Below are positions 8,162-14,913 of a stretch of 64,000 nucleotides of DNA, in pieces. Source of the stretch: Mesorhizobium sp. LMG 17147 (GTDB lineage Bacteria; Pseudomonadota; Alphaproteobacteria; Rhizobiales; Rhizobiaceae); assembly GCF_024297145.1 (NCBI RefSeq), contig NZ_JANCTC010000002.1, forward strand, positions 417,001 through 481,000, given 5' to 3'. Made by a program: the position numbers and the translations under genes. The notes under the pieces were generated by a model that did not search any database, was not told where the DNA came from, and worked only from the letters and a program-made list of their open reading frames with translations. Positions within the stretch are counted from its first letter, which is position 1. Each line of letters begins with the position of its first letter.

Positions 8162-9208
8162 ATGCCCTATGTTCCCGCCGAAAACCGCTACGAAAAGATG
8201 GTCTACAATCGCTGCGGGCGGTCCGGCCTGAAGCTGCCGGCGATCTCGCTTGGGCTGTGGCACAATTTCGGCGACGACACGCCGCATAGAACCAAGCAGG
8301 CGATCACGCGCAGGGCCTTCGATCTGGGCATCACGCATTTCGATCTCGCCAACAATTACGGCCCGCCGCCCGGCTCGGCGGAGCGGGCGTTCGGCGAGAT
8401 CCTGCGGACGGACTTTGCCGGTTATCGCGACGAGCTGATCATCTCGACCAAGGCAGGCTACGAAATGTGGGCAGGGCCCTATGGCGAATGGGGCGGCCGC
8501 AAATATGTGCTGGCCAGCCTCGACCAGAGCCTGAAGCGGATGGGGCTCGACTATGTCGACATCTTCTATTCGCACCGCTTCGACCCCGACACCCCGCTGG
8601 AAGAGACGATGGGCGCACTCGATCACGCGGTGCGCTCGGGCAAGGCACTCTATGCCGGCATTTCCTCCTATAATTCGCAGCGCACCCGCGAGGCCGCCGA
8701 CATTTTGAAGCAGCTCGGCACGCCTTGCGTGATCCATCAGCCGAGCTATTCGATGCTCAACCGCTGGGTCGAGGACGATGGCCTGCTCGATACGCTGGAG
8801 GGACTTGGCGTCGGCTCGATCGTGTTCTCGCCGCTGGCGCAAGGCATGCTGACCGACAAATATCTCGGCGGCATCCCCGATGGCAGCCGCGCCAGCCAGG
8901 GCAAGTCGCTGCGCCCGGCATTCATCAACGACAAATCGATCGCCAATATCGAGGCGCTGAACGTCATCGCCCGTCGCCGCGGCCAGACGCTGGCGCAGAT
9001 GGCGCTGGCCTGGGTGTTGCGCCGGGGCAGGGTGACGTCGGCGCTGATCGGCGCCAGCCGGCCGGAACAGGTCGTGGATTGCGTCGGCGCGCTTGAGGCG
9101 CTCGACTTCAGCGATGCCGAGCTCGCCGAGATCGACACCTTTGCCCGCGAGTCGGACATCAACCTCTGGGCGGCGTCGGCCGAGCGCAAGGGGCCGCCAC
9201 GGAAGTAG
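8162..9208 (+). CDS. Aldo/keto reductase (YghZ/Kv-beta-like)
   Basis: This 348-residue TIM-barrel oxidoreductase has the aldo/keto reductase tetrad in order: Asp in FDLANNYG, Tyr in the same segment, Lys in ISTKAGY, and His in FYSHRFDPD. The C-terminal NADPH-binding block is ALIGASRPEQV. It resembles the L-glyceraldehyde-3-phosphate reductase/Kv-channel-beta branch. It is the last gene on this strand of the sugar cluster, after a 131-base gap with a hairpin, so it may share the operon at lower expression. Its role may be reduction of a carbonyl intermediate or detoxification of aldehydes. Confidence 0.87.
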   Translation: MPYVPAENRYEKMVYNRCGRSGLKLPAISLGLWHNFGDDTPHRTKQAITRRAFDLGITHFDLANNYGPPPGSAERAFGEILRTDFAGYRDELIISTKAGYEMWAGPYGEWGGRKYVLASLDQSLKRMGLDYVDIFYSHRFDPDTPLEETMGALDHAVRSGKALYAGISSYNSQRTREAADILKQLGTPCVIHQPSYSMLNRWVEDDGLLDTLEGLGVGSIVFSPLAQGMLTDKYLGGIPDGSRASQGKSLRPAFINDKSIANIEALNVIARRRGQTLAQMALAWVLRRGRVTSALIGASRPEQVVDCVGALEALDFSDAELAEIDTFARESDINLWAASAERKGPPRK

Positions 9209-9330
9209 GCGACTCCGGCATCCGGTCGCCGAACGGCGACGGCTTCCGGCACGCTGAGCATGGAATGGCCGGGAATGAAGGCCAAATGCGTATCGCAAGA
9301 AGGTTGTTTCGACCGATTCGGGGTTAGGCG

Positions 9331-10023
9331 GTGAATCAGGAAATCCGGCTTTTTGGCGCTATCGCGGTCCGCCCCGCCGTCCTTGCTCTCATATCCCAGT
9401 TCGAAACGACGACGGGGTTCACAGTTGCGGTCAGGTGGGAGCTCAATCCAGCAGTAAAGAAGCAGATTGAAGCTGGGGAAGTTTTTGACATCGTCATCAC
9501 CAATCCGAACCTGGTTCAGGATCTGACCGCCTTGGGAAAGGTCAAGGCGGGAAGCCAGGTAGCGTTCGGCCGGATAGCAATGGGGGTGGCAGCCAAGGCA
9601 GGCAGTCGACCGCTCGATATCGCGTCCGTGGAAGCATTCGAACAGGCGTTGAAGAGCGCCAGATCGATCGCCTACGCCAGTGAAGGAACCAGCGGTGGCT
9701 ACTTCTTCGGTTTGCTGGAACGTTTGGGGATAGCGGATGAGGTGAAGCCCAAGCTGGTGGCAATACCAGGAGGGCAGACAGCGCAAGCCGTGGGCCGTGG
9801 GGAAGCCGAGTTGGGGGTCGTTCCCGTGACTTCGATTCTCGCGGCCGCTCCCGAGGTCGTGCTTGTCGGTCGGTTTCCGGCAGAACTCCAAAGTTACGTC
9901 GACTTCACCATTGGCATCAGTGCCGGTTCAACGAACGCAGAAGCTGCCGAGCAGCTGTCGGAATTTCTGATGTCGGCAGCCGTTGACGACATGCTGGCGG
10001 CAAAGGGTGTCGAGCGCCGCTAA
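9331..10023 (+). CDS. ModA-like substrate-binding protein without signal peptide
   Basis: This 230-residue protein has the fold signature of molybdate-type binding proteins (for example ASEGTSGGYFFGLLERLGI, GQTAQAVGRGEAELGVVP and a C-terminal AAEQLSEFLMS helix). The N-terminus (MNQEIRLFGAIAVRPAV) starts directly with the first beta strand, so no export signal is encoded. The start is GTG 9331 with a poor ribosome binding site. No permease or ATPase gene is adjacent. It may act as a cytoplasmic small-molecule sensor, or be a relic of a transporter. Confidence 0.72.
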   Translation: MNQEIRLFGAIAVRPAVLALISQFETTTGFTVAVRWELNPAVKKQIEAGEVFDIVITNPNLVQDLTALGKVKAGSQVAFGRIAMGVAAKAGSRPLDIASVEAFEQALKSARSIAYASEGTSGGYFFGLLERLGIADEVKPKLVAIPGGQTAQAVGRGEAELGVVPVTSILAAAPEVVLVGRFPAELQSYVDFTIGISAGSTNAEAAEQLSEFLMSAAVDDMLAAKGVERR

Positions 10024-10078
10024 GAGCGTGCGATGAATCACGCCAGAGGCACGTTGGAGATTTCTCCTCAAACAGGCT

Positions 10079-10408
10079 CTAACTTTCGGCTGCCTTGATG
10101 TTCCGCGCGGCTTGCTCGAGCGTCGCCCTGTCGTTGCCAAGCCTGTCGATCAACTCTTGCGCCTGATCACCGGTTATTCCGGTGCGCATCGCCAGTGCCT
10201 CGACCGTCAGAACGTCGGAACTGGCGATCGTTCCAGTGGGACGGTGCTCGGCCGCGTCATTATCAGCCTGGCCGGTCGTCGTCTCATCGTAGCCAAGCTC
10301 TTGCTTCGCCTGCTGCCAATGACGCTCATGCGCGCCATCCGGGCGGCCCTCGCGCATCCAGATTTCATAGGCTCGCTGCCGAATCTTTTCATGCCGATCG
10401 TTGTCCAT
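10079..10408 (-). CDS. DUF2934 family small protein
   Basis: This 109-residue protein begins with the DUF2934 core (IRQRAYEIWMREGRPDG..HW), a short helical domain common in rhizobial stress-associated proteins. The middle is polar and low in complexity. The C-terminal part (LTVEALAMRTGITGDQAQELIDRLG) looks like a short helical domain that recurs in proteins with DUF3606. It has no signal peptide. It is divergent from the DUF883 gene, which has an EcfG promoter. Molecular function is unknown. Confidence 0.8.
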   Translation of the reverse strand: MDNDRHEKIRQRAYEIWMREGRPDGAHERHWQQAKQELGYDETTTGQADNDAAEHRPTGTIASSDVLTVEALAMRTGITGDQAQELIDRLGNDRATLEQAARNIKAAES

Positions 10409-10544
10409 GACGGTTCCTCCCTTGTGGCGCTTTCACCAACGCGGGGAGCGCCGGAACGATCCTATGTTCAGGCCGATTTCGCACACATGCCGGACAAAAC
10501 CCGGTCTCTCATCGAACAAACACCGGACAGATGCGTTTTGGGGA

Positions 10545-10570
10545 GGAACCTAGATAGCGGGCCGGCCGTT
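10545..10570 (+). promoter_or_regulatory. EcfG (RpoE2)-type general stress promoter
   Basis: GGAAC at 10545-10549 is followed by exactly 17 bases and CGTT at 10567-10570. This matches the general stress response consensus of Alphaproteobacteria (GGAAC-N16/17-CGTT). It lies about 30 bases upstream of the DUF883 gene start at 10599. Confidence 0.7.
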
Positions 10571-10598
10571 GAGCCGAACCTGAGCAAAGGAGATTACC

Positions 10599-10949
10599 AT
10601 GGCCGACGAACCGAACGAATCCGCAACACCGAAGATGACTCAACGTGAAGCTCAGGAAGCCCTGGAGAAGCAGGTCGCGCAGCTGAAGCGCGAGATCAGC
10701 AAGATCAATCGGACCTTGGCCGAACGCGCGGAAGAGGCGATCGAAGACGCCGGCGATTGGTATGACAGCGCTGCCGAGCGCGCCTCGCGGACGGCACAAG
10801 CGCTGCGCAACAGGGCGCAGACGGTGTCCGGGGTCGTCCAGGAGAATCCCGGCACGGTATCGTCCGCATTCATACTCGGGGCGGCCGTAGGGGCGCTACT
10901 GGGCCTCACCTTGGCCGCCACAGACCAGCGCCGCGATCGCTGGTTCTAG
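10599..10949 (+). CDS. DUF883 (ElaB/YqjD-like) membrane-anchored protein
   Basis: This 116-residue protein has an N-terminal amphipathic coiled-coil region (about residues 12-80, rich in Ala/Glu/Arg) and one C-terminal membrane segment with small-residue spacing (GTVSSAFILGAAVGALLGLTL, about 86-107). It ends in a short basic tail. This is the ElaB/YqjD/DUF883 layout; in E. coli such proteins are stationary-phase membrane proteins that associate with ribosomes. The AAAGGAGA site supports the start. A textbook EcfG promoter upstream places it in the general stress response. Confidence 0.83.
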   Translation: MADEPNESATPKMTQREAQEALEKQVAQLKREISKINRTLAERAEEAIEDAGDWYDSAAERASRTAQALRNRAQTVSGVVQENPGTVSSAFILGAAVGALLGLTLAATDQRRDRWF

Positions 10950-11015
10950 TCCCAACCTAAGGTTCCGGGCAGAAACGGCGGGATTGCTCCCCCGTCATTC
11001 AGCAAATGACACCGG

Positions 11016-12104
11016 TCAGGGCGTGGCGGGCTTCTGCGCCGTGCCGAGGGCTTTGGGCGCTGCAGGCGCTGCCGTCTTCATCTTCTCCTCGATCCAGCCG
11101 GTGTAATTGGCCAGCCGCGTGTAGATGCCGTAGGCGTTCTTGTGGCCGCAGGCGGTGCTGCCGTCGGCCGGACCTTCGCCCCAGCTGACGACGCCAACCT
11201 GCACCGGACCATCGGCGCCGGTCATGAACAGCGGTCCGCCGCTGTCGCCATTGCAGGCGTCGCGCTCGCCGCTGGCGGTGCCGGCGCAGATCATGTTGCC
11301 GGTCAGCGGATCGGCCATATCAGCAGCAATTGCATTGGCGGCCGCCTCGATGCTCCTTTCCGAGTAACGCATGCGGCGGGCGAGCTCGCCGAGCGCAGCC
11401 TTCAAATCACGCGCATAAATCGCCTTGATGCCGCTGTTGCAGGTTGCGTTCGGCTGGAGGTCCAAGTCGGCAACCATCAGCGCGGTGGGAAATGTCCCGT
11501 CCTGCATCTTGCCCCAGCCGGTGACCGTGGTCTTGCCGGCGTCGGGGGTCGGCTCTCGGGCAATCTTGATGGTCGGGGCATCGGCCGGCTCGGCCAGCCG
11601 GATCAGGCCGAGATCGTTGTCCAGCGTCTGCTCGCTGTAGCCCTCGTTGACGATGATCTCCACCGCCTTGTAGCGCTTGCCCTCGCTGAGATCGGTGGCG
11701 CCGGTGAGCACGGTGACCACGTCAGGCGAAATCGGCTCGCCGTCGTCGTTGAGGCAGTGCGCCGCCGTCAGCACCCATTGCGGCGCGATCAGGCTGCCGC
11801 CGCAGAACTGGGCATTTGCCTGCGAGGCCGGACTTTCGTCCAGTTTGCCGGTGGTCAGCAACGCCACCTGGAACGGGTAGGCGCCCTTCTCGGCCTCTTT
11901 GCCGCCGTAGACGCGATCGGTGCCGTCGGGGTTCTCCGCCTTGGCTTTTGCCCTGGCCTCGGCCACGCGTTTCATCGGCGAGATCGCCGCCTCCGGCCGG
12001 GCGGCCGCGTCCGTGGCATGAACGGAATTGACGACCGGCAAGGCCGCCGCGATGGCAAGCAGCGAGGCTGCAGCAATCGGTCTGAACCTATGGATGATGT
12101 TCAC
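11016..12104 (-). CDS. Secreted trypsin-like serine protease (S1A) made as a zymogen
   Basis: This 362-residue protein, counted from GTG 12104, has a Sec signal peptide (about 1-30) and a propeptide of about 34 residues. A canonical activation site R64-VYGG follows, then the trypsin domain. The catalytic triad is H116 in LTAAHC, D164 in DNDLGLI and S288 in CNGDSGGP, with cysteines placed for S1A disulfides. The start was chosen because GTG follows GGGGG/AGG spacing and gives a clean signal peptide; the upstream in-frame ATG at 12257 would add a non-signal extension. It neighbours a V8-like protease, a TM protein and a caspase-like protease. Confidence 0.88.
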   Translation of the reverse strand: MNIIHRFRPIAAASLLAIAAALPVVNSVHATDAAARPEAAISPMKRVAEARAKAKAENPDGTDRVYGGKEAEKGAYPFQVALLTTGKLDESPASQANAQFCGGSLIAPQWVLTAAHCLNDDGEPISPDVVTVLTGATDLSEGKRYKAVEIIVNEGYSEQTLDNDLGLIRLAEPADAPTIKIAREPTPDAGKTTVTGWGKMQDGTFPTALMVADLDLQPNATCNSGIKAIYARDLKAALGELARRMRYSERSIEAAANAIAADMADPLTGNMICAGTASGERDACNGDSGGPLFMTGADGPVQVGVVSWGEGPADGSTACGHKNAYGIYTRLANYTGWIEEKMKTAAPAAPKALGTAQKPATP

Positions 12105-12496
12105 CTCGAACCCCCTGAGACGATGTTCCGACAGATCAGCCTCGACGCGTGATCCACTGAAAGGGGAACCGGCCGGTGAGCCGATCATGCGCCGATGTGG
12201 AGCGTGATCCGTCCCAAAACCGAGTACCACTTTTGCTAAATCGTGGTGTCGAGCCAAACCCGCCCAAATCTATAATCCCCCACGGGCTATGTGGAAGCAA
12301 TTTGCCGTTGCCAATGTTGGATTATTTTAGGCAGTATACCGTTGCTGGCATTTTTGGCGGGGACCTAAACTGGCTGCACTGAATAATGGCCCGGTAAAGG
12401 CGCCGGCAACCAAATTCATTTTTCGGCGCCACCACGATCTCGACAATATTTCTATATCTTGATCCAGTCCTTGCTGACTTTTGGGAGAGTCTCACC
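12105..12496. other. Divergent intergenic region between the two secreted serine proteases
   Basis: This 392-base, relatively AT-rich region has no credible gene. It holds a hairpin with arms GGCGCCG (12399-12405) and CGGCGCC (12424-12430). A CTATAT box at 12452-12457 matches the alphaproteobacterial -10 consensus about 40 bases before the V8-like protease gene. I found no good -35 for it. Confidence 0.45.
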
Positions 12497-13579
12497 ATGA
12501 CAAAACTGACACAGTGCATTATTGCGTCCGCGTTGCTTTCCACCGCAATGTGGGCGGTTCCTGCCTTGGCAGCCGAGCCAGGTTCCGCCAATGCCGGCAA
12601 CGGCGAAAGCATGCGTGACGTGACATCGGGCGATTACAAGCCTGGCCGGGCGAAACCGATCGCCCCGCCGAAACTGACAGAGGACGAGGCCAACCGCGCC
12701 GCGCCGCTCACCGACGAAGCGACGGCCGTCAAATCCTATGGCATCATCGGCCGCTCCGCCGATGGCAAGGACATCAAGATCGATCCGAACGAGACGCTGA
12801 AGGACCTTGTCATCAGGGAAATGAACGCGCCCGCCGAGGGACAGAAGTCCGAGAATTCCGGGCTGAGCGGAGGCGAAGAGGCAGGCCGCCAGGTGTTCGG
12901 GACGGACGACCGGGAGCAGATCAAGAATACCAAAACCTACCCGTTCACCGCGATCGGCTACCTCGAAGGCAAATCGAAGAGCGGCAGCTATGGCAGCTGC
13001 TCGGCGACGCTGATCGGCCCGCGCACGGTGCTCACCGCGGCGCACTGTCTCTACAGCCACGAAGACAAGGCCTGGCTGGACGATATCCTGTTCGTGCCGG
13101 CTCTCAACGGCAAGACTGCCGACGACGCACCGTTCGGCGCCTTCACCTATGAAAGCGCCTATATCGTCCAGGGCTTCATCGACAATTATCAGGGCTTTTA
13201 CGGCTCGGTCGTGCCATGGGATCTCGGCATCGTAACCTTGAAGCAGGATGTCGGCACCAACCTCGGCTGGCTGGGCTATGCCAATTATGTGGATCTCGGC
13301 GACTTCACCGCCAACATCGTCGGCTATCCCGGCGACAAGCCGATGGGCACGATGTGGAAGGCGACCTGCGAAGTGCTCGCCGAACACATCGCCACCGAGT
13401 ATTTCCAGTACGACTGCGACACTTATCCAGGATCGAGCGGCAGCTCGGTCTACGCTTATGACAATGGCTCAAAGCAGCGCGTCATCACCGGCGTGAACGT
13501 GGCCGAGAGCCCGGATGCCAACACCGCCGTGCGTCTGAACGCCATCAACGTCCAGTGGATCAACAGCCTGTATAAATAG
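12497..13579 (+). CDS. Secreted V8/glutamyl-endopeptidase-like serine protease (S1B)
   Basis: This 360-residue protein has a Sec signal peptide (about 1-26) and a long acidic propeptide (about 27-135). The mature domain begins near FGTDDREQIKNTKTYPF, the boundary typical of Bacillus Mpr/glutamyl endopeptidases. The triad is visible as H183 (LTAAHC), D242 (PWDLGIV) and S314 (PGSSGSS). It should be exported and matured by cleavage at the propeptide junction. It converges on the caspase operon and diverges from the trypsin-like gene. Glu specificity is inferred from family, not shown. Confidence 0.87.
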   Translation: MTKLTQCIIASALLSTAMWAVPALAAEPGSANAGNGESMRDVTSGDYKPGRAKPIAPPKLTEDEANRAAPLTDEATAVKSYGIIGRSADGKDIKIDPNETLKDLVIREMNAPAEGQKSENSGLSGGEEAGRQVFGTDDREQIKNTKTYPFTAIGYLEGKSKSGSYGSCSATLIGPRTVLTAAHCLYSHEDKAWLDDILFVPALNGKTADDAPFGAFTYESAYIVQGFIDNYQGFYGSVVPWDLGIVTLKQDVGTNLGWLGYANYVDLGDFTANIVGYPGDKPMGTMWKATCEVLAEHIATEYFQYDCDTYPGSSGSSVYAYDNGSKQRVITGVNVAESPDANTAVRLNAINVQWINSLYK

Positions 13580-13667
13580 GCCTGCAGAGTTTCCGCCGCG
13601 ATCGTCGGGGCGGGTTATCTACTAGCCGCATTTCTGCGACGCCAAGTGTGGTCACACTCGGCTGCAA

Positions 13668-13701
13668 AAATGCTCCAATCAAAGGCGGCGGCGGAGCATT
13701 T
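13668..13701. terminator. Hairpin between convergent protease and TM-protein genes
   Basis: Arms AAATGCTCC (13668-13676) and GGAGCATTT (13693-13701) pair perfectly over nine bases. The hairpin lies between the stop codons of the genes ending at 13579 (plus strand) and 13730 (minus strand). T/A runs are short on both sides, so it could serve as a weak bidirectional terminator. Confidence 0.5.
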
Positions 13702-13729
13702 CCGTCGCCGGCTTCGCATTTTTCGGGGA

Positions 13730-14434
13730 TTATCTGGACTGGGCCGAGGCTGGCGCCTGGCGGACATAGTTCTCGATCGGCTGGGCGAAAGTCGGTGAAC
13801 CGGCCTTGCGCTCCTTGTCGATATAGCCGGCAAAATAGCTCCAGAAGGAAGCGGCATAGTCGCGGAAATAGGAGTCGGCGACCTCAAGCGAGCACAGCCT
13901 GCCTTCGACGCAGAAGGACAGGCGGTTGAGGAAATAGACGATGCGGTCGAAATTGTCGCTGAACTCGGCAAGCGGCATGTCGCCGCCGGTTGCGCTCATC
14001 GCTTCGATGCCGATGCGTTGTCTGAACACCTGTTCCTCGGTCGGCGTCGGATTGGCACTGAGCAGATTGCCGTATTTGGCGTTGAGCGCCGCCAGGCGTT
14101 GCTTGAGGGCCCGTTGCGCCTGCTGGTAATCCTTGCTTTCCCAGAGCTCGACCAGCGACATCGTTTGCTCGACGCGCTTCTGCTCCTGGTTCGCCAGGAA
14201 CTGGTAGACCGAAAAGATCAAGGTGAAGATGATCGCCAGGCGCACCAGCAATCCGGACCAGGCATAGACGAGCATGCGCCAGTCGCGATCGGTGAATGGG
14301 TTCGCCTCGTTCTTGACCTCGTGATTGCTCACCCACGGCAGGCCTTCGACGGTTTCCGGCAGCGACACCGGCTTCTTTTGCGGTACCGGCGCCGTCACTG
14401 CCTGCTGCGTTGCGTTGCCCCCCGCTTTCGTCAT
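13730..14434 (-). CDS. Single-pass membrane protein with DUF4760-like soluble domain
   Basis: This 234-residue protein has a Pro/Gln-rich cytoplasmic N-terminus (1-50), one strong membrane segment (about 57-80, LVRLAIIFTLIFSVYQFL) and a helical C-terminal domain of about 150 residues with the FLNRLSFCVEGR..YFRDYAASFW pattern reminiscent of DUF4760-type proteins. The start ATG at 14434 overlaps the stop of the upstream gene (ATGA), so the two are translationally coupled. It is third in the caspase operon. Function is unknown; a membrane partner or anchor for the exported proteins is a guess. Confidence 0.7.
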   Translation of the reverse strand: MTKAGGNATQQAVTAPVPQKKPVSLPETVEGLPWVSNHEVKNEANPFTDRDWRMLVYAWSGLLVRLAIIFTLIFSVYQFLANQEQKRVEQTMSLVELWESKDYQQAQRALKQRLAALNAKYGNLLSANPTPTEEQVFRQRIGIEAMSATGGDMPLAEFSDNFDRIVYFLNRLSFCVEGRLCSLEVADSYFRDYAASFWSYFAGYIDKERKAGSPTFAQPIENYVRQAPASAQSR

Positions 14435-14823
14435 CCGCAGCTGTCCAGTTCTATGGTGGCGGACGGGTCGAGCACGATGCCCGGCGTCTCCAGCTTCTTC
14501 TTCAGGCAATCCAGCTGCGCCCGCGAAACGATGAACTGCACGTCAGGCGCCACCTGCGCCTTGCCCGGCGACGGCAATGGTTCGACCACGCCGCGTGAGG
14601 TGCAACTGCTGAGATCGACCACGACGGCGGCGTTGCCGGTTTTGGCGATCTGGTCGTACTGGTCGAGAAAGCAACTCGCCAGTTCGGAATTGATGACGAC
14701 CTCCTTGGCGCAAAGGCCGCAAGCCTCGTCCGCCGAAGCATTGGCGGCCAGCAGCAGCCCGGCGACAAGACCGGCGGTTGTTGCGCGCCACGAAAATACG
14801 ATCCTGTTCACGAACGCCCTCAT
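14431..14823 (-). CDS. Small secreted cysteine-rich protein
   Basis: This 130-residue protein has a signal peptide (about 1-31, cleavage near ANASA-DEA). The mature part of about 100 residues has six cysteines (near 35, 38, 51, 74, 106 and 129), consistent with three disulfides in the periplasm. The CGLC pair sits right at the mature N-terminus. I do not recognise a family. It lies between the caspase-like gene (91 bases upstream) and the TM-protein gene, with a 4-base overlap into the latter. Possible roles are an inhibitor, substrate or chaperone of the neighbouring proteases, all speculative. Confidence 0.65.
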   Translation of the reverse strand: MRAFVNRIVFSWRATTAGLVAGLLLAANASADEACGLCAKEVVINSELASCFLDQYDQIAKTGNAAVVVDLSSCTSRGVVEPLPSPGKAQVAPDVQFIVSRAQLDCLKKKLETPGIVLDPSATIELDSCG

Positions 14824-14913
14824 CCGTTCCGTTCGGCCGCCGACAGCAGCGGTCGAAGAATGTTCATTATCAGCCGATTAGGCAAGAGGCCCGGCCGGGC
14901 ACCTGACCCCGCC

